This document shows, in pieces, positions 35,607-44,089 of a stretch of 64,000 nucleotides of DNA. Location of the stretch: positions 294,849 to 358,848 of the forward strand of contig NZ_NSKH01000023.1 in NCBI RefSeq assembly GCF_003144095.1, in the 5' to 3' direction. Each line of letters opens with the position of its first letter. The first letter of the stretch is position 1. The notes below the pieces were generated by a model that was not told where the DNA came from, did no database searches, and saw only the letters and a program-made list of their open reading frames with translations. Origin of the DNA: Streptomyces sp. ICBB 8177. Lineage in GTDB: Bacteria; Actinomycetota; Actinomycetes; Streptomycetales; Streptomycetaceae. Both the position numbers and the translations under genes were made by a program.

Positions 35607-36347
35607 GTGGCGCGTCGCGGGCACGCACACCAGGAGGAACCGCTGAGTCCCGCACCCCGCCCCCTCGGTCCCGACCCGCTGCCGTCCGGCCTCGCCGTGC
35701 CCGCGCCCGGTGAGCTCCCGCACGTGTGGGCGCTGCGCGTCTCCTCCTACGCCGGCGCCCTGCCGCACTCGCTCGGGCTGCTCGACGCCGCGGAGCGGGA
35801 ACGCCACAAGGCCTTCGTCCGCGCCGCCGACCGGGCGAGCTACGCCGCCGCCCACGTTGCGCTGCGGCGGCTGCTCGGCGCGTACACAAACGCCGATCCG
35901 GCCGGTCTCGAGTTCACGCGGGAGACGTGCCCGGTGTGCGCGGGGGCGCACGGACGGCCCGCGCTGGCGGGCGGCGCCGGTCCGCACTTCTCGCTGTCGC
36001 ACAGTGCCGACATGGTGCTGATCGCGGTCGCGGGCACACCGGTCGGCGCGGACGTCGAGCGCATACCCGAGGGCGGGTTCGTCGACGACGTGGCCAGGAG
36101 CCTGCACCCGCGCGAGCGCGACGAACTGGCCGCGCTGCCCGCGCAGGAGCGCCGGGCCGCCTTCGCCCGCTGCTGGACCCGCAAGGAGGCCTATCTCAAG
36201 GGCACCGGCGAGGGCCTGGCGGGCGATCCGGCCCGCGACTACGTGGGCAGCGGCGACGCACCGGCCGCCCTGCCCGGCTGGGCGCTCGCCGACTGGACGG
36301 TGGACGAGGGCTACGCGGCGGCCGTCGCCGTGGCCGACAGCGCCTGA
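35607..36347 (+). CDS. Sfp-type 4'-phosphopantetheinyl transferase
   Basis: 246 residues if the GTG at 35607 is used. Motifs: NADPAGLEFTRETCPVCAGA, HFSLSHSADMVLIAVAG, VGADVERIPEG (Mg-binding Asp/Glu) and FARCWTRKEAYLKGTGEGL, as in Sfp/EntD enzymes. It attaches phosphopantetheine to carrier domains, here probably DhbB. The start is uncertain. No ribosome site precedes the GTG, whereas AGGAGG at 35632-35637 is 5 bp before an in-frame CTG at 35643. That CTG overlaps the stop of a 28-codon frame (35560-35646). Placement behind dhbB suggests the operon carries its own activating enzyme. Confidence 0.9.
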   Translation: MARRGHAHQEEPLSPAPRPLGPDPLPSGLAVPAPGELPHVWALRVSSYAGALPHSLGLLDAAERERHKAFVRAADRASYAAAHVALRRLLGAYTNADPAGLEFTRETCPVCAGAHGRPALAGGAGPHFSLSHSADMVLIAVAGTPVGADVERIPEGGFVDDVARSLHPRERDELAALPAQERRAAFARCWTRKEAYLKGTGEGLAGDPARDYVGSGDAPAALPGWALADWTVDEGYAAAVAVADSA

Positions 36348-36472
36348 CCGGGGGCCGCGCGGATGCGTGCCGAGCCCTCACCAATGCCCCCGGCCGCGGC
36401 GGGCGTTGACGCGTACGCGATCAAGCGCGCCCTCTTGGGCCCGTCCCGTACCGCGAGTACGCTCCGGGAGCC

Positions 36473-37957
36473 ATGCGACCCCACACCCACACCGGTCCCG
36501 CGCCCACCCGGCGCACCCTCCTCGGCGCGGCGGGCGCCGCCGTCGCCGGTACCGCGATCGGCGCGGCGCTCACCCCGGCCACCGCCTTCGCCGCGACGGC
36601 TCCGGCCGCCACCGGCATCCGCCCCTCGACGTCACGTCCGGCCGAGCCCCTGCCGTCCGACGCGGCCGTCGCGAGCCAGGTGCGCGACGAGTTCCTGCAC
36701 GGCTGGCACGGCTACACCGCCAAGGCCTGGGGCTATGACCAGGTCTGCCCGGTCAGCGGCACCCACAACGACTTCTTCGCCCCCGGCAAGACCTTCGGCC
36801 TGTCCATCGTCGAGGCGCTCGACACCCTCTACGTCATGGGGGAGGACGCCGAACTCGCGCGCGGCTGCGAATGGATCGAGGCGCACTTCGACCCCACCCA
36901 GGACGCTGACGTGCACGTCTTCGAGGCCATCATCCGCATGGTCGGCGGCCTGCTCGCCGGGTACCTGGCCACCGGCAGGCCCAAGCTGCTGTCCTTGTGC
37001 CGCGAACTGACCGACCGCCTGCTGCCCGCGTTCACCGCGTCGCCCACCGGCATCCCGTACACCTATGTGAACCTCAGTACCGGCGCGGTCAGTGGCAGCA
37101 GCGTACCGCTGGCGGAGGTGGGCACCAACATCATGGAGTTCGGCCTGCTGTCGAAGCTGACCGGCGACTCCCGCTACCACGACGCGTCGATGCGCGCCTA
37201 TCAGGTGGCGATGGGCAAGCGCAGCTCGCTGGACCTGATGGGCACCACGCTGGACGCCGAGACCGGCCGCTGGACCGACCCGTCCTCGGTCGCGCCCAAC
37301 CCGCCGGTGGACTCCTTCTACGAATACCTGTGGGGCGGTTACGCGTTGCTGGGCGACCGGCGGCTGCTCGACTGGTACCGGCTGCTGACCGGGGCGATCC
37401 TGCGCCACCAGGCGGACCGCTCCACCGGCACCCTGTGGTTCCGCCAGGTCGACGCCACGACCGGTGAGGCGACCGGCACGGCGCAGTCCGAACTCGCCGC
37501 GTTCTACGCCGGGTTGCTGGGCAAGGGCGGTGACACCGCGGACGGCGCGGCCTACTACCGCTCCTGGAGCGCGGTGCTCGACCAGCACCCGGTGCTCCCC
37601 GAGGGCATCGACTACACGACGCTCGCCGTCACCGACAAGGGCAACCAGCTGCGGCCCGAGTACGCCAACTCGTCGTTCGACCTGTGGCGGATCACCGGCG
37701 ACGCGTACTACAAGCGCACGGCCTACCAGTACTTCACCGGCATGCGGGACAACCTGAAGGTGGCCGGCGGCTACACGATTGCCAACGATGTCACGGCGTC
37801 GCCGATGGCTCTCGGCGACCTCACGCCCGCGTACTGGTTCGCGGAGAACCTCAAGTACGTCTACCTGACCTTCGCCCGCAGCCCCCGCTTCGACTACCGG
37901 GCCGGGCTGCTGTCGACGGAGGGCAAGGTCCTGCGGGGCCTGGTCCGGGGCCGCTGA
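36473..37957 (+). CDS. Secreted GH47 alpha-mannosidase
   Basis: 494 residues. A twin-arginine signal (TRRTLLGAAGAAVAGTA) sits at 12-28 with an Ala-rich cleavage region near 41. GH47 features: GYTAKAWGYDQVCPVSGTHN, LSIVEALDTLYVMG, VFEAIIRMVGGLLAGYLATG with Glu151, EVGTNIMEF, and LRPEYANSSFDLWRITGDAY. The enzymes are inverting alpha-1,2-mannosidases, mostly eukaryotic, with few bacterial members. Export points to degradation of external mannans or N-glycans. TACGCT lies 9 bp before the ATG with GGGAG between. A DUF5107 gene and a GH92 mannosidase follow in the same direction. Confidence 0.9.
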   Translation: MRPHTHTGPAPTRRTLLGAAGAAVAGTAIGAALTPATAFAATAPAATGIRPSTSRPAEPLPSDAAVASQVRDEFLHGWHGYTAKAWGYDQVCPVSGTHNDFFAPGKTFGLSIVEALDTLYVMGEDAELARGCEWIEAHFDPTQDADVHVFEAIIRMVGGLLAGYLATGRPKLLSLCRELTDRLLPAFTASPTGIPYTYVNLSTGAVSGSSVPLAEVGTNIMEFGLLSKLTGDSRYHDASMRAYQVAMGKRSSLDLMGTTLDAETGRWTDPSSVAPNPPVDSFYEYLWGGYALLGDRRLLDWYRLLTGAILRHQADRSTGTLWFRQVDATTGEATGTAQSELAAFYAGLLGKGGDTADGAAYYRSWSAVLDQHPVLPEGIDYTTLAVTDKGNQLRPEYANSSFDLWRITGDAYYKRTAYQYFTGMRDNLKVAGGYTIANDVTASPMALGDLTPAYWFAENLKYVYLTFARSPRFDYRAGLLSTEGKVLRGLVRGR

Positions 37958-38084
37958 GGCCGCCGACCGCGCCGGGCGAACCCGTGGGACGGGCCGACGG
38001 CCGCCTGTGTCCTGATTGCGTCAAGGACTCGGCGGGTCTGTGGAAAGCGCTGGTCACCGTGGCGGGCGCGGGGGTTCGATGGAA

Positions 38085-38119
38085 GGGTGCGCCGCCGCGG
38101 GCGGAAGGGCGGCGCACCC
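38085..38119 (+). terminator. Hairpin before the DUF5107 gene
   Basis: A 12-bp stem (GGGTGCGCCGCC / GGCGGCGCACCC) with an 11-nt loop, ending 6 bp before the ribosome site at 38126-38133. It may terminate the GH47 transcript or act as a leader structure for the next gene. Confidence 0.5.
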
Positions 38120-38138
38120 GCCACAGAGAGGGGCAGCC

Positions 38139-40145
38139 TTGGCCACCACCGTGCGACGCACCCGCATCACCCTCCCCGCCGCTCCCTTCGGGCCGGAGAA
38201 CCCGCTGCCCGCGCTGCTCGTCCCCGACGACGCGTCAGCACCGGGCGGCGGACCGGCCGCGCCCGGCGACCGGGCGGCGCGGCGCGACCCGGACGCGCCG
38301 CGCACGCTGCTGCCGGTGCGCCGCCTCGACACGTACGGGCGGCGCAGGGTGGCCACCGAGTTCGACGCCCTGGTGGTGGAGAGCGACCGGCTGCGCGTCA
38401 CCGTGCTGCCCGGTCTCGGCGGACGCGTGCACTCCCTGCTCCACAAGCCCACCGGCCGCGAACTGCTCTACCGCAACCCGGTCGTGCAGCCCGCCGACTT
38501 CGGCCTGGCCGGCGCCTGGTGCTCCGGCGGCATCGAGTGGAACAGCGGCGCCACCGGTCACACCACGCTGACCTGCGCCCCCGTCCACGCCGCCCGTGTC
38601 CCCGCGCCGGACGGCGGCGAGATGCTGCGGCTGTGGGAGTGGGAACGCCTGCGTGACCTGCCGTTCCAGGTGGACCTGTGGCTGCCGGACGGCTCCGACT
38701 TCCTGCACGTCGGCGTCCGGGTGCGCAACCCGCACCAGCGCACCGTGCCCGCCTACTGGTGGTCCAACGCGGCCGTGCCCGAGACCGAGGGGCTGCGGGT
38801 GCTCGCCCCGGCCGACCACGCCCTGCGGTGCGGCGATCACCGGGGCGCCCGCCGCGTCGGCCTGCCGTGCGACGAGGGCACCGACGTCACCCGCCCCACG
38901 CGCTCGCGGCACGCCGCCGACTGCTTCTACGACGTCCCCGCCGCCGCCCGCCCCTGGATCGCCGCCCTCGACGCCGACGGACGCGGCCTCGTCCAGGCGT
39001 CCACCGGGGCGCTGCGCGGGCGCAAGCTGTTCGTGTGGGGCACCGGACCCGGCGGGCGGCGCTGGCAGGAGTGGCTGACGGAGCCGGGCACCGGCGGCTA
39101 CGCGGAGATCCAGGCGGGCCTGGCCCCGACGCAGCGCGAGTACGTCCACCTGGAAGGCGGCACGGAACTGTCCTGGCTGGAGGCGTACGGCCCGCTGACC
39201 GCCGACCCGGACGCGGTGCACGGCGAGGACTGGACGGCGGCCCGCGCGGCGGCACAGGACGCGCTGGAGGCCGCGCTGCCGGGCGCCGAGGTGGACGCCG
39301 CCCACACCTCCTGGTTGCCGCAGGCGGACGTCGAGCCCAAGGAGATCCTGGCCACCGGATCCGGCTGGGGCGCTCTGGAGGTGCTGCACGGCGGCTTCGA
39401 GCTGCCCGGCACGCCGTTCGACGCGGCCGGGCTGGGCGAGGAGCAGCGGCCGTGGGAACGCCTGCTGCACACCGGCACCTTCCCGGAAGCCGCGCCGGGA
39501 CGGCCCACCGCGCCCGGCCCCACCCTCGTCGCCCCGCACTGGCGCGAGCAGCTGGAGGCGGCCGGAGCCGGGCCGCTGACGGACTACCACCTCGGCGTCG
39601 CCCAGTGGCACGCGGGCGACCGCGCCCAGGCGGTGCGCAGCTGGGAGCGATCCCTGCGGCACGCCGAGACGTGGTGGGCGCTGCGCTGTCTGGCCGTGGC
39701 GGACGCCGAGGCCGGTCACGCGCAGCGCGCGGCCGACCGTCACGCCGCCGCGTTCCGGCTCGCCGCCGAGGCGGGCGACCGGGCGGGCGCCGCCCTCGCC
39801 CGTGAAGCGGTGCCCGCGCTGCTCGCCGCGGGCCGGGCCGACGAGGCGCGGCGTGTACTGGAGGCGCTGCGGCCGGCCGACCGCGAGCGTGGCCGGATGC
39901 GGTTGCTCGCCGCGCGGGTGCTGCTGGCGCTGGGGCGGGCCCGCGAGGCGCGGGCGGTGTTCGACGAGGGGTTCGAGGTGGAGGACCTGCGGGAGGGCGA
40001 GGAGTCGTTGCACGAGACGTGGGACGCGATCGCCCTGGCCCTGGTGGCGGACGGCGGGCCGGTGACCGAGGCGGTGCGCGAGCGGGCCCGCCGGGAGCAT
40101 CCGCTGCCCTCGACGTACGACTTCAGGATGCGTCCGGCCACCTGA
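38139..40145 (+). CDS. DUF5107 and TPR domain protein
   Basis: 668 residues from the TTG at 38139, chosen because GAGAGGGG lies 5 bp upstream; a GTG four codons later has no such site. The N-terminal beta-rich part (TVLPGLGGRVHSLLHKPTGR, GIEWNSGATGHT, YWWSNAAVPE) is DUF5107, related to aldose-epimerase/GH-type sandwich folds. From about residue 480 helical TPR-like repeats follow (YHLGVAQWHAGDRAQAVRSW, EAGHAQRAADRHAAAFRLAA). No signal peptide, so cytoplasmic. The biochemical role is unknown; its place between two alpha-mannosidase genes suggests intracellular carbohydrate handling. Confidence 0.82.
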   Translation: MATTVRRTRITLPAAPFGPENPLPALLVPDDASAPGGGPAAPGDRAARRDPDAPRTLLPVRRLDTYGRRRVATEFDALVVESDRLRVTVLPGLGGRVHSLLHKPTGRELLYRNPVVQPADFGLAGAWCSGGIEWNSGATGHTTLTCAPVHAARVPAPDGGEMLRLWEWERLRDLPFQVDLWLPDGSDFLHVGVRVRNPHQRTVPAYWWSNAAVPETEGLRVLAPADHALRCGDHRGARRVGLPCDEGTDVTRPTRSRHAADCFYDVPAAARPWIAALDADGRGLVQASTGALRGRKLFVWGTGPGGRRWQEWLTEPGTGGYAEIQAGLAPTQREYVHLEGGTELSWLEAYGPLTADPDAVHGEDWTAARAAAQDALEAALPGAEVDAAHTSWLPQADVEPKEILATGSGWGALEVLHGGFELPGTPFDAAGLGEEQRPWERLLHTGTFPEAAPGRPTAPGPTLVAPHWREQLEAAGAGPLTDYHLGVAQWHAGDRAQAVRSWERSLRHAETWWALRCLAVADAEAGHAQRAADRHAAAFRLAAEAGDRAGAALAREAVPALLAAGRADEARRVLEALRPADRERGRMRLLAARVLLALGRAREARAVFDEGFEVEDLREGEESLHETWDAIALALVADGGPVTEAVRERARREHPLPSTYDFRMRPAT

Positions 40146-40179
40146 GGAGCGCCGGGTCACGCCACCTGAGGAGCGCCGG
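40137..40179. repeat. 19-bp tandem direct repeat at the 3' end of the DUF5107 gene
   Basis: GCCACCTGAGGAGCGCCGG occurs at 40137-40155 and again at 40161-40179, with a 24-bp period. The first copy contains the stop codon. It looks like a local tandem duplication with no evident function. Confidence 0.8.
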
Positions 40180-40467
40180 CGAAGCCGCGCCGGCCGCCGG
40201 ACCCGTGCCAAACGCCCGGGCGTATCGCGAGGTTACGGGTTCGACGAGACGGATCACCCCTGAGGGGCATGGGGCGGGCCTGGGTGGCGGGGTGGCGTGT
40301 TGCGGGTGTTGACATGGCGTCAAGCGGGCGTTTGACTCTTCCCTCGTACGCACTGGCAACGTTGTCAGGCCATCAGATAATAAGACAACGTTGTCGGCCG
40401 TGCTGTGCGGTGACGCACACCCCGCACGTCATCCGTGAAGTCTCAACACCCGCCGTGGAGGCACGTG
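40146..40467. other. Intergenic region before the GH92 gene
   Basis: 322 bp. It holds the tandem repeat near 40150, an inverted repeat TTGAC-N5-GTCAA at 40309-40323, and the GH92 promoter with two operators (40353-40395). No coding sequence is seen. Confidence 0.7.
40353..40395 (+). promoter_or_regulatory. GH92 promoter with two LacI-type operators
   Basis: GGCAACGTTGTC (40355-40366) and the perfect palindrome GACAACGTTGTC (40384-40395) are 29 bp apart. The ACGT-centred palindrome is typical of LacI-family regulators. A promoter fits between: CTGGCA (40353-40358), 17 bp, GATAAT (40376-40381). One site covers the -35 and the other the expected start point. I recall similar palindromes being reported for mannose-responsive LacI regulators in Streptomyces, but could not check. 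Confidence 0.7.
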
Positions 40468-43400
40468 ATGGCAAGACAACGGCGCACCCCCGCGCCAATC
40501 TTCCGCAACCGGTTCCGCAGACGCGTAGCCGCCCTGTCCGTGCTGGGCATGGCGGTGCTGCCGCTCCAGGCGCTCGGCGCCGCGGGCGCGTCCGCGGCCA
40601 CCGCGTTCGTCGACGACCCCGCCTCACTGGTCAATCCACTCATCGGGACCTCCGGCGCGGTGGACACCTTCCCCGGCCCCGACATGCCCTTCGGCATGCT
40701 CCAGTGGGGCCCCGACACCACACCGGACCGCGCCTACGGCGGCGGTTACGAGTACAAGGACAGCAAGCTCTCCGGCTTCAGCCTCACCCACCTGTCCGGG
40801 CCCGGGTGCAGCGCCGGCGGCGACGTGCCGATCCTGCCGTACACCGGTGCCCTCTCCGGCAACCTGGGCAGCACCTCGGTCGGCTTCAGCCACGACGACG
40901 AGCAGACCGGCATCGGCTACTACGGCGTCACCGACTCCTCCGGCACCACCACGGAGTTGACGACGACCACCCGTGCCGGGCTCGGCCGCTTCACCTTCCC
41001 CAGCGGCAGCGACGCCAACCTGCTGCTCAAGCTCAGCGGCGGCGCCACGCAGATCGACGGCACCCGCGCCCAGGTGGTCAACGACCACGAGGTGATCGGC
41101 GCGGTCGACAGCGGCCACTTCTGCGGCGCCGACAACACCTACACACTCCACTTCGACATCAAGTTCAACCAGCCCATCACCGCCAGCGGCACCTGGACCG
41201 GCAGCACCATCAACCAGAACGCCAAGTCGCTGCAACTCGGCCGCCCGCAGCAGCAGTTGAGGACCCGCTCGGCCGCCCCGCACCAGGAGAAGCACTTCAC
41301 CGTGCCCTCCCAGCCGTCGCCCACCGTGCACGGCGAGAGCCAGGGCAAGGGCGAGAACCGGGACGCCGTCTCCGGCCCGCCGGTAACCGGCGCCAACGGG
41401 ATGTACCTGACGTTCGGCGGCGACTCGGGCAAGACCGTCACCGCCGCGGTCGGCATCTCGTACACCTCCGACACGAACGCCAGGCTCAACCTCTCCAAGG
41501 AGGTCAAGGGCTGGAACTTCGACGCGATGCGGCAGGCCAACCACGACGCGTGGAACAAGCTCTTCGACCGGGTACGCGTCGGCGGCGGCAGCCACGACCA
41601 GCAGGTGCAGTTCTACACCGCGCTCTACCACGCGCTGCTGCACCCCAACGTCTTCTCGGACGACAACGGCCAGTACATGGGCATGGACGACCAGATCCAC
41701 AAGCTGACCAAGGGACAGCACGCCCAGTACGCCAACTACTCCGGCTGGGACACCTACCGCTCGCAGACCCAGCTGATGGCCACCGTCGACCCCGCCGTCG
41801 CCAGTGACGTCGTCACCTCGATGGTCAACGGCTACGACCAGACCGGACAGTTGCCCAAGTGGGCGCAGAACAACGGCGAGAGCTACGTGATGGTCGGCGA
41901 CCCGGCCGACGGCATCATCGCCGACGCCTACGCCTTCGGGGCACGGAACTTCAACGCCTCGCACGCGCTGGACGCGATGGTCCACGAGGCCACCAAGGCC
42001 AGCAACATCCGCCCCGGTGAGTCGGTGCGCGACGCCAAGGGCTACCTGCCCATCGACGCCACCTACGGGTGCTGCAACTTCTACGGCCCGGTCTCCACGC
42101 AACTGGAGTACGACACGGCCGACTACGCCATCGCCTCGCTCGCCGACTCGCTGGGCAGGAAGAGCGTCTACGACCAGTTCGCCACCCGTGCGCAGGACTG
42201 GGAGAACGTCTTCAACCCGCAGACCGGCTACATGCAGGCGAAGGACTCCGACGGAGAGTTCGCGGCCGGCTTCACGCCCGGCACCTCCAACGGCTTCGTG
42301 GAGGGCACCTCGGCGCAGTACACCCCGATGGTGCCGTTCAACCTCAAGTCGCTGATCGCCGCGCGCGGCGGCACGCAGGCGTACTCCTCGTACCTCGACA
42401 GCCTGCTGTCGAACCTGACGGACCCCGGCAGCACCAACGCCAACCTCAGCAACGAACCCAGCCTGGAGATCCCCTGGGAGTACGACTACCTCGCGCAGCC
42501 GTGGAAGACGCAGGAGGTCGTCCGCGAGGCGCAGCAGGAGTTGTACTTCAACGCCCCCGTGGGCTCGTTCGGCAACGACGACCTCGGCGCGATGAGCTCC
42601 TGGTACGTCTGGTCGGAGCTGGGCATGTACCCGGAGACCCCGGGCACCGACACCCTGGCGCTGGGCAGCCCGGCCTTCCCCGTCGCGCAGGTCACCCTGG
42701 GCAACGGCCACACGCTGCGGATCAACGCCCCGCAGGCGGCGCCCGGCGCGCCCTACGTGCAGGCGATGTCGGTGAACGGCAAGGCGTACGACGACTCGTG
42801 GCTGACCTACTCCCAGCTGGAGGGCGCCGGCTCGCGGGCCAGGGGCACCACCACGCTCGACTACACGCTCGGCACGCAGCCGGACACCTCCTGGGCCGCC
42901 TCTCCGTCCTCTGTCCCGCCGTCCGACACGACGGGACAGCACGGTGTGTTCGCCTCCGCGGGCCCCTCGGGCGCCGGCCTGGTGATCGCCCCGGACGGCT
43001 CCGGCACGGCCACGCTGACGCTGGCGAACATCGGTGACAGCCCGGTGACCGCCAGGTGGTCGGCGCAGGCGCCCTCCGGCATCACCGTGCCGGACGCCAC
43101 CGGCTCGGTGACCGTACCGGCCGGCGGCAAGGCGCAGCAGCAGATCCAGGTCACCGCGGGCGGCACCGAGGGCGTCTACCCGCTGACCTTCGCCCTGACC
43201 TCCTCCACCGGCGCCGACCTGGGCAACGCGGTGCTGCGGGTGTCGGTGGCGCAGCCGACCGAGCTGTGGCCGTACTACACCGGCCAGGGCGTGTACGCGG
43301 ACGGTGCGACGTTCAGCGGCGGCTTCGATGGCGGGGGCTGGGCGTACAGCGCCAACGCGCTCGCCGCGCAGGGCATCAGCCCGGGCGCCAAGGTCACGGT

Positions 43401-43836
43401 GGACGGCATCACGTACACCTGGCCCGCCTCCGGCCACGGCGGCCTGGACAACATCGAGATGGCCGGGCAGACCATCCCCGCTCCGTCCGGCACCTCGGGC
43501 GGCACACTGGGTCTGCTGGGCGCGGCCACCAACGCCGACGCGAGTGGTGCCACCGGCACGCTGACCGTCACCTACACCGACGGCAGCACCTCCAAGGCGA
43601 CGGTCGGGTTCTCCGACTGGACGCTGGGCGCCGGGGCCAACCAGCCGGTCGCGGGGGACACCGTCGCGGTGACCACGCCGTACCGCAACACCCACACCGG
43701 CGGGAAGGACGCGGTGAAGACCTACGTCTTCGCCACCGAGGTCCCGCTGACCGCGGGCAAGCAGGTCGCCTCCATCACGCTGCCGACGACGACCGGCGGT
43801 ACGGCGCATCTGTTCGCCTTCGGATTCGGCGGCTGA
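40468..43836 (+). CDS. Large secreted GH92 alpha-mannosidase
   Basis: 1122 residues. A signal sequence with Arg-rich start and LSVLGMAVLPLQALGAAG ends near the Ala-x-Ala at about 44. The GH92 core begins LVNPLIGTSGAVDTFPGPD and contains GGGYEYKDSKLSGFSLTHLS, GPGCSAGGDVPILPYTG and LYHALLHPNVFSDDNGQYMG. Also present are SGWDTYRSQTQLMA, NNGESYVMVGDPADGIIADA and PVGSFGNDDLGAMSSWYVWS, with the family's acidic and Ca-binding sites. A NEW3-type and a beta-sandwich carbohydrate-binding region occupy about 840-1122. GH92 enzymes are Ca-dependent alpha-mannosidases. GGAGG lies 6 bp before the ATG. Confidence 0.95.
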   Translation: MARQRRTPAPIFRNRFRRRVAALSVLGMAVLPLQALGAAGASAATAFVDDPASLVNPLIGTSGAVDTFPGPDMPFGMLQWGPDTTPDRAYGGGYEYKDSKLSGFSLTHLSGPGCSAGGDVPILPYTGALSGNLGSTSVGFSHDDEQTGIGYYGVTDSSGTTTELTTTTRAGLGRFTFPSGSDANLLLKLSGGATQIDGTRAQVVNDHEVIGAVDSGHFCGADNTYTLHFDIKFNQPITASGTWTGSTINQNAKSLQLGRPQQQLRTRSAAPHQEKHFTVPSQPSPTVHGESQGKGENRDAVSGPPVTGANGMYLTFGGDSGKTVTAAVGISYTSDTNARLNLSKEVKGWNFDAMRQANHDAWNKLFDRVRVGGGSHDQQVQFYTALYHALLHPNVFSDDNGQYMGMDDQIHKLTKGQHAQYANYSGWDTYRSQTQLMATVDPAVASDVVTSMVNGYDQTGQLPKWAQNNGESYVMVGDPADGIIADAYAFGARNFNASHALDAMVHEATKASNIRPGESVRDAKGYLPIDATYGCCNFYGPVSTQLEYDTADYAIASLADSLGRKSVYDQFATRAQDWENVFNPQTGYMQAKDSDGEFAAGFTPGTSNGFVEGTSAQYTPMVPFNLKSLIAARGGTQAYSSYLDSLLSNLTDPGSTNANLSNEPSLEIPWEYDYLAQPWKTQEVVREAQQELYFNAPVGSFGNDDLGAMSSWYVWSELGMYPETPGTDTLALGSPAFPVAQVTLGNGHTLRINAPQAAPGAPYVQAMSVNGKAYDDSWLTYSQLEGAGSRARGTTTLDYTLGTQPDTSWAASPSSVPPSDTTGQHGVFASAGPSGAGLVIAPDGSGTATLTLANIGDSPVTARWSAQAPSGITVPDATGSVTVPAGGKAQQQIQVTAGGTEGVYPLTFALTSSTGADLGNAVLRVSVAQPTELWPYYTGQGVYADGATFSGGFDGGGWAYSANALAAQGISPGAKVTVDGITYTWPASGHGGLDNIEMAGQTIPAPSGTSGGTLGLLGAATNADASGATGTLTVTYTDGSTSKATVGFSDWTLGAGANQPVAGDTVAVTTPYRNTHTGGKDAVKTYVFATEVPLTAGKQVASITLPTTTGGTAHLFAFGFGG

Positions 43837-43856
43837 CACACCGTCCGATCGCCCTG

Positions 43857-43902
43857 AACGGCGGCCGGTTCGCGGGCCCGCGCCCGCGAACCGGCCGCCG
43901 TT
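43857..43902 (+). terminator. Strong terminator after the GH92 gene
   Basis: A perfect 21-bp stem with a 4-nt loop, beginning 20 bp after the GH92 stop. The 3' arm ends in CGTT. Very stable and well placed to end the GH92 transcript. Confidence 0.85.
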
Positions 43903-43991
43903 GTCTGTGGGGCTCCGGTGAAAAGAGTGTCCGACGCGTACACGACAAGTAAACAGTTAGCCATTTCAGGCGAATCCCGATGCACGGCTCT

Positions 43992-44009
43992 ATACCGGGT
44001 CACCGGTAT
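43992..44009. promoter_or_regulatory. Inverted repeat upstream of the lipase gene
   Basis: ATACCGG-GTCA-CCGGTAT, 7-bp arms with a 4-bp spacer, about 80 bp before the GDSL hydrolase start. A second weaker repeat, CTCGCG-ACTACC-CGCGAG, follows near 44030. Candidate operator; regulator unknown. Confidence 0.35.
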
Positions 44010-44089
44010 GCGCTTACCTCTGCGTAGCGCTCGCGACTACCCGCGAGTAGCAGCCCTCAGCTCTTCCGCACACCCCACGTGGAGGAACC

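Noticed and set aside
35560..35646. 28-codon frame as an independent small gene
   Set aside because: No ribosome site of its own and no recognisable product; mentioned only as a possible coupling leader.
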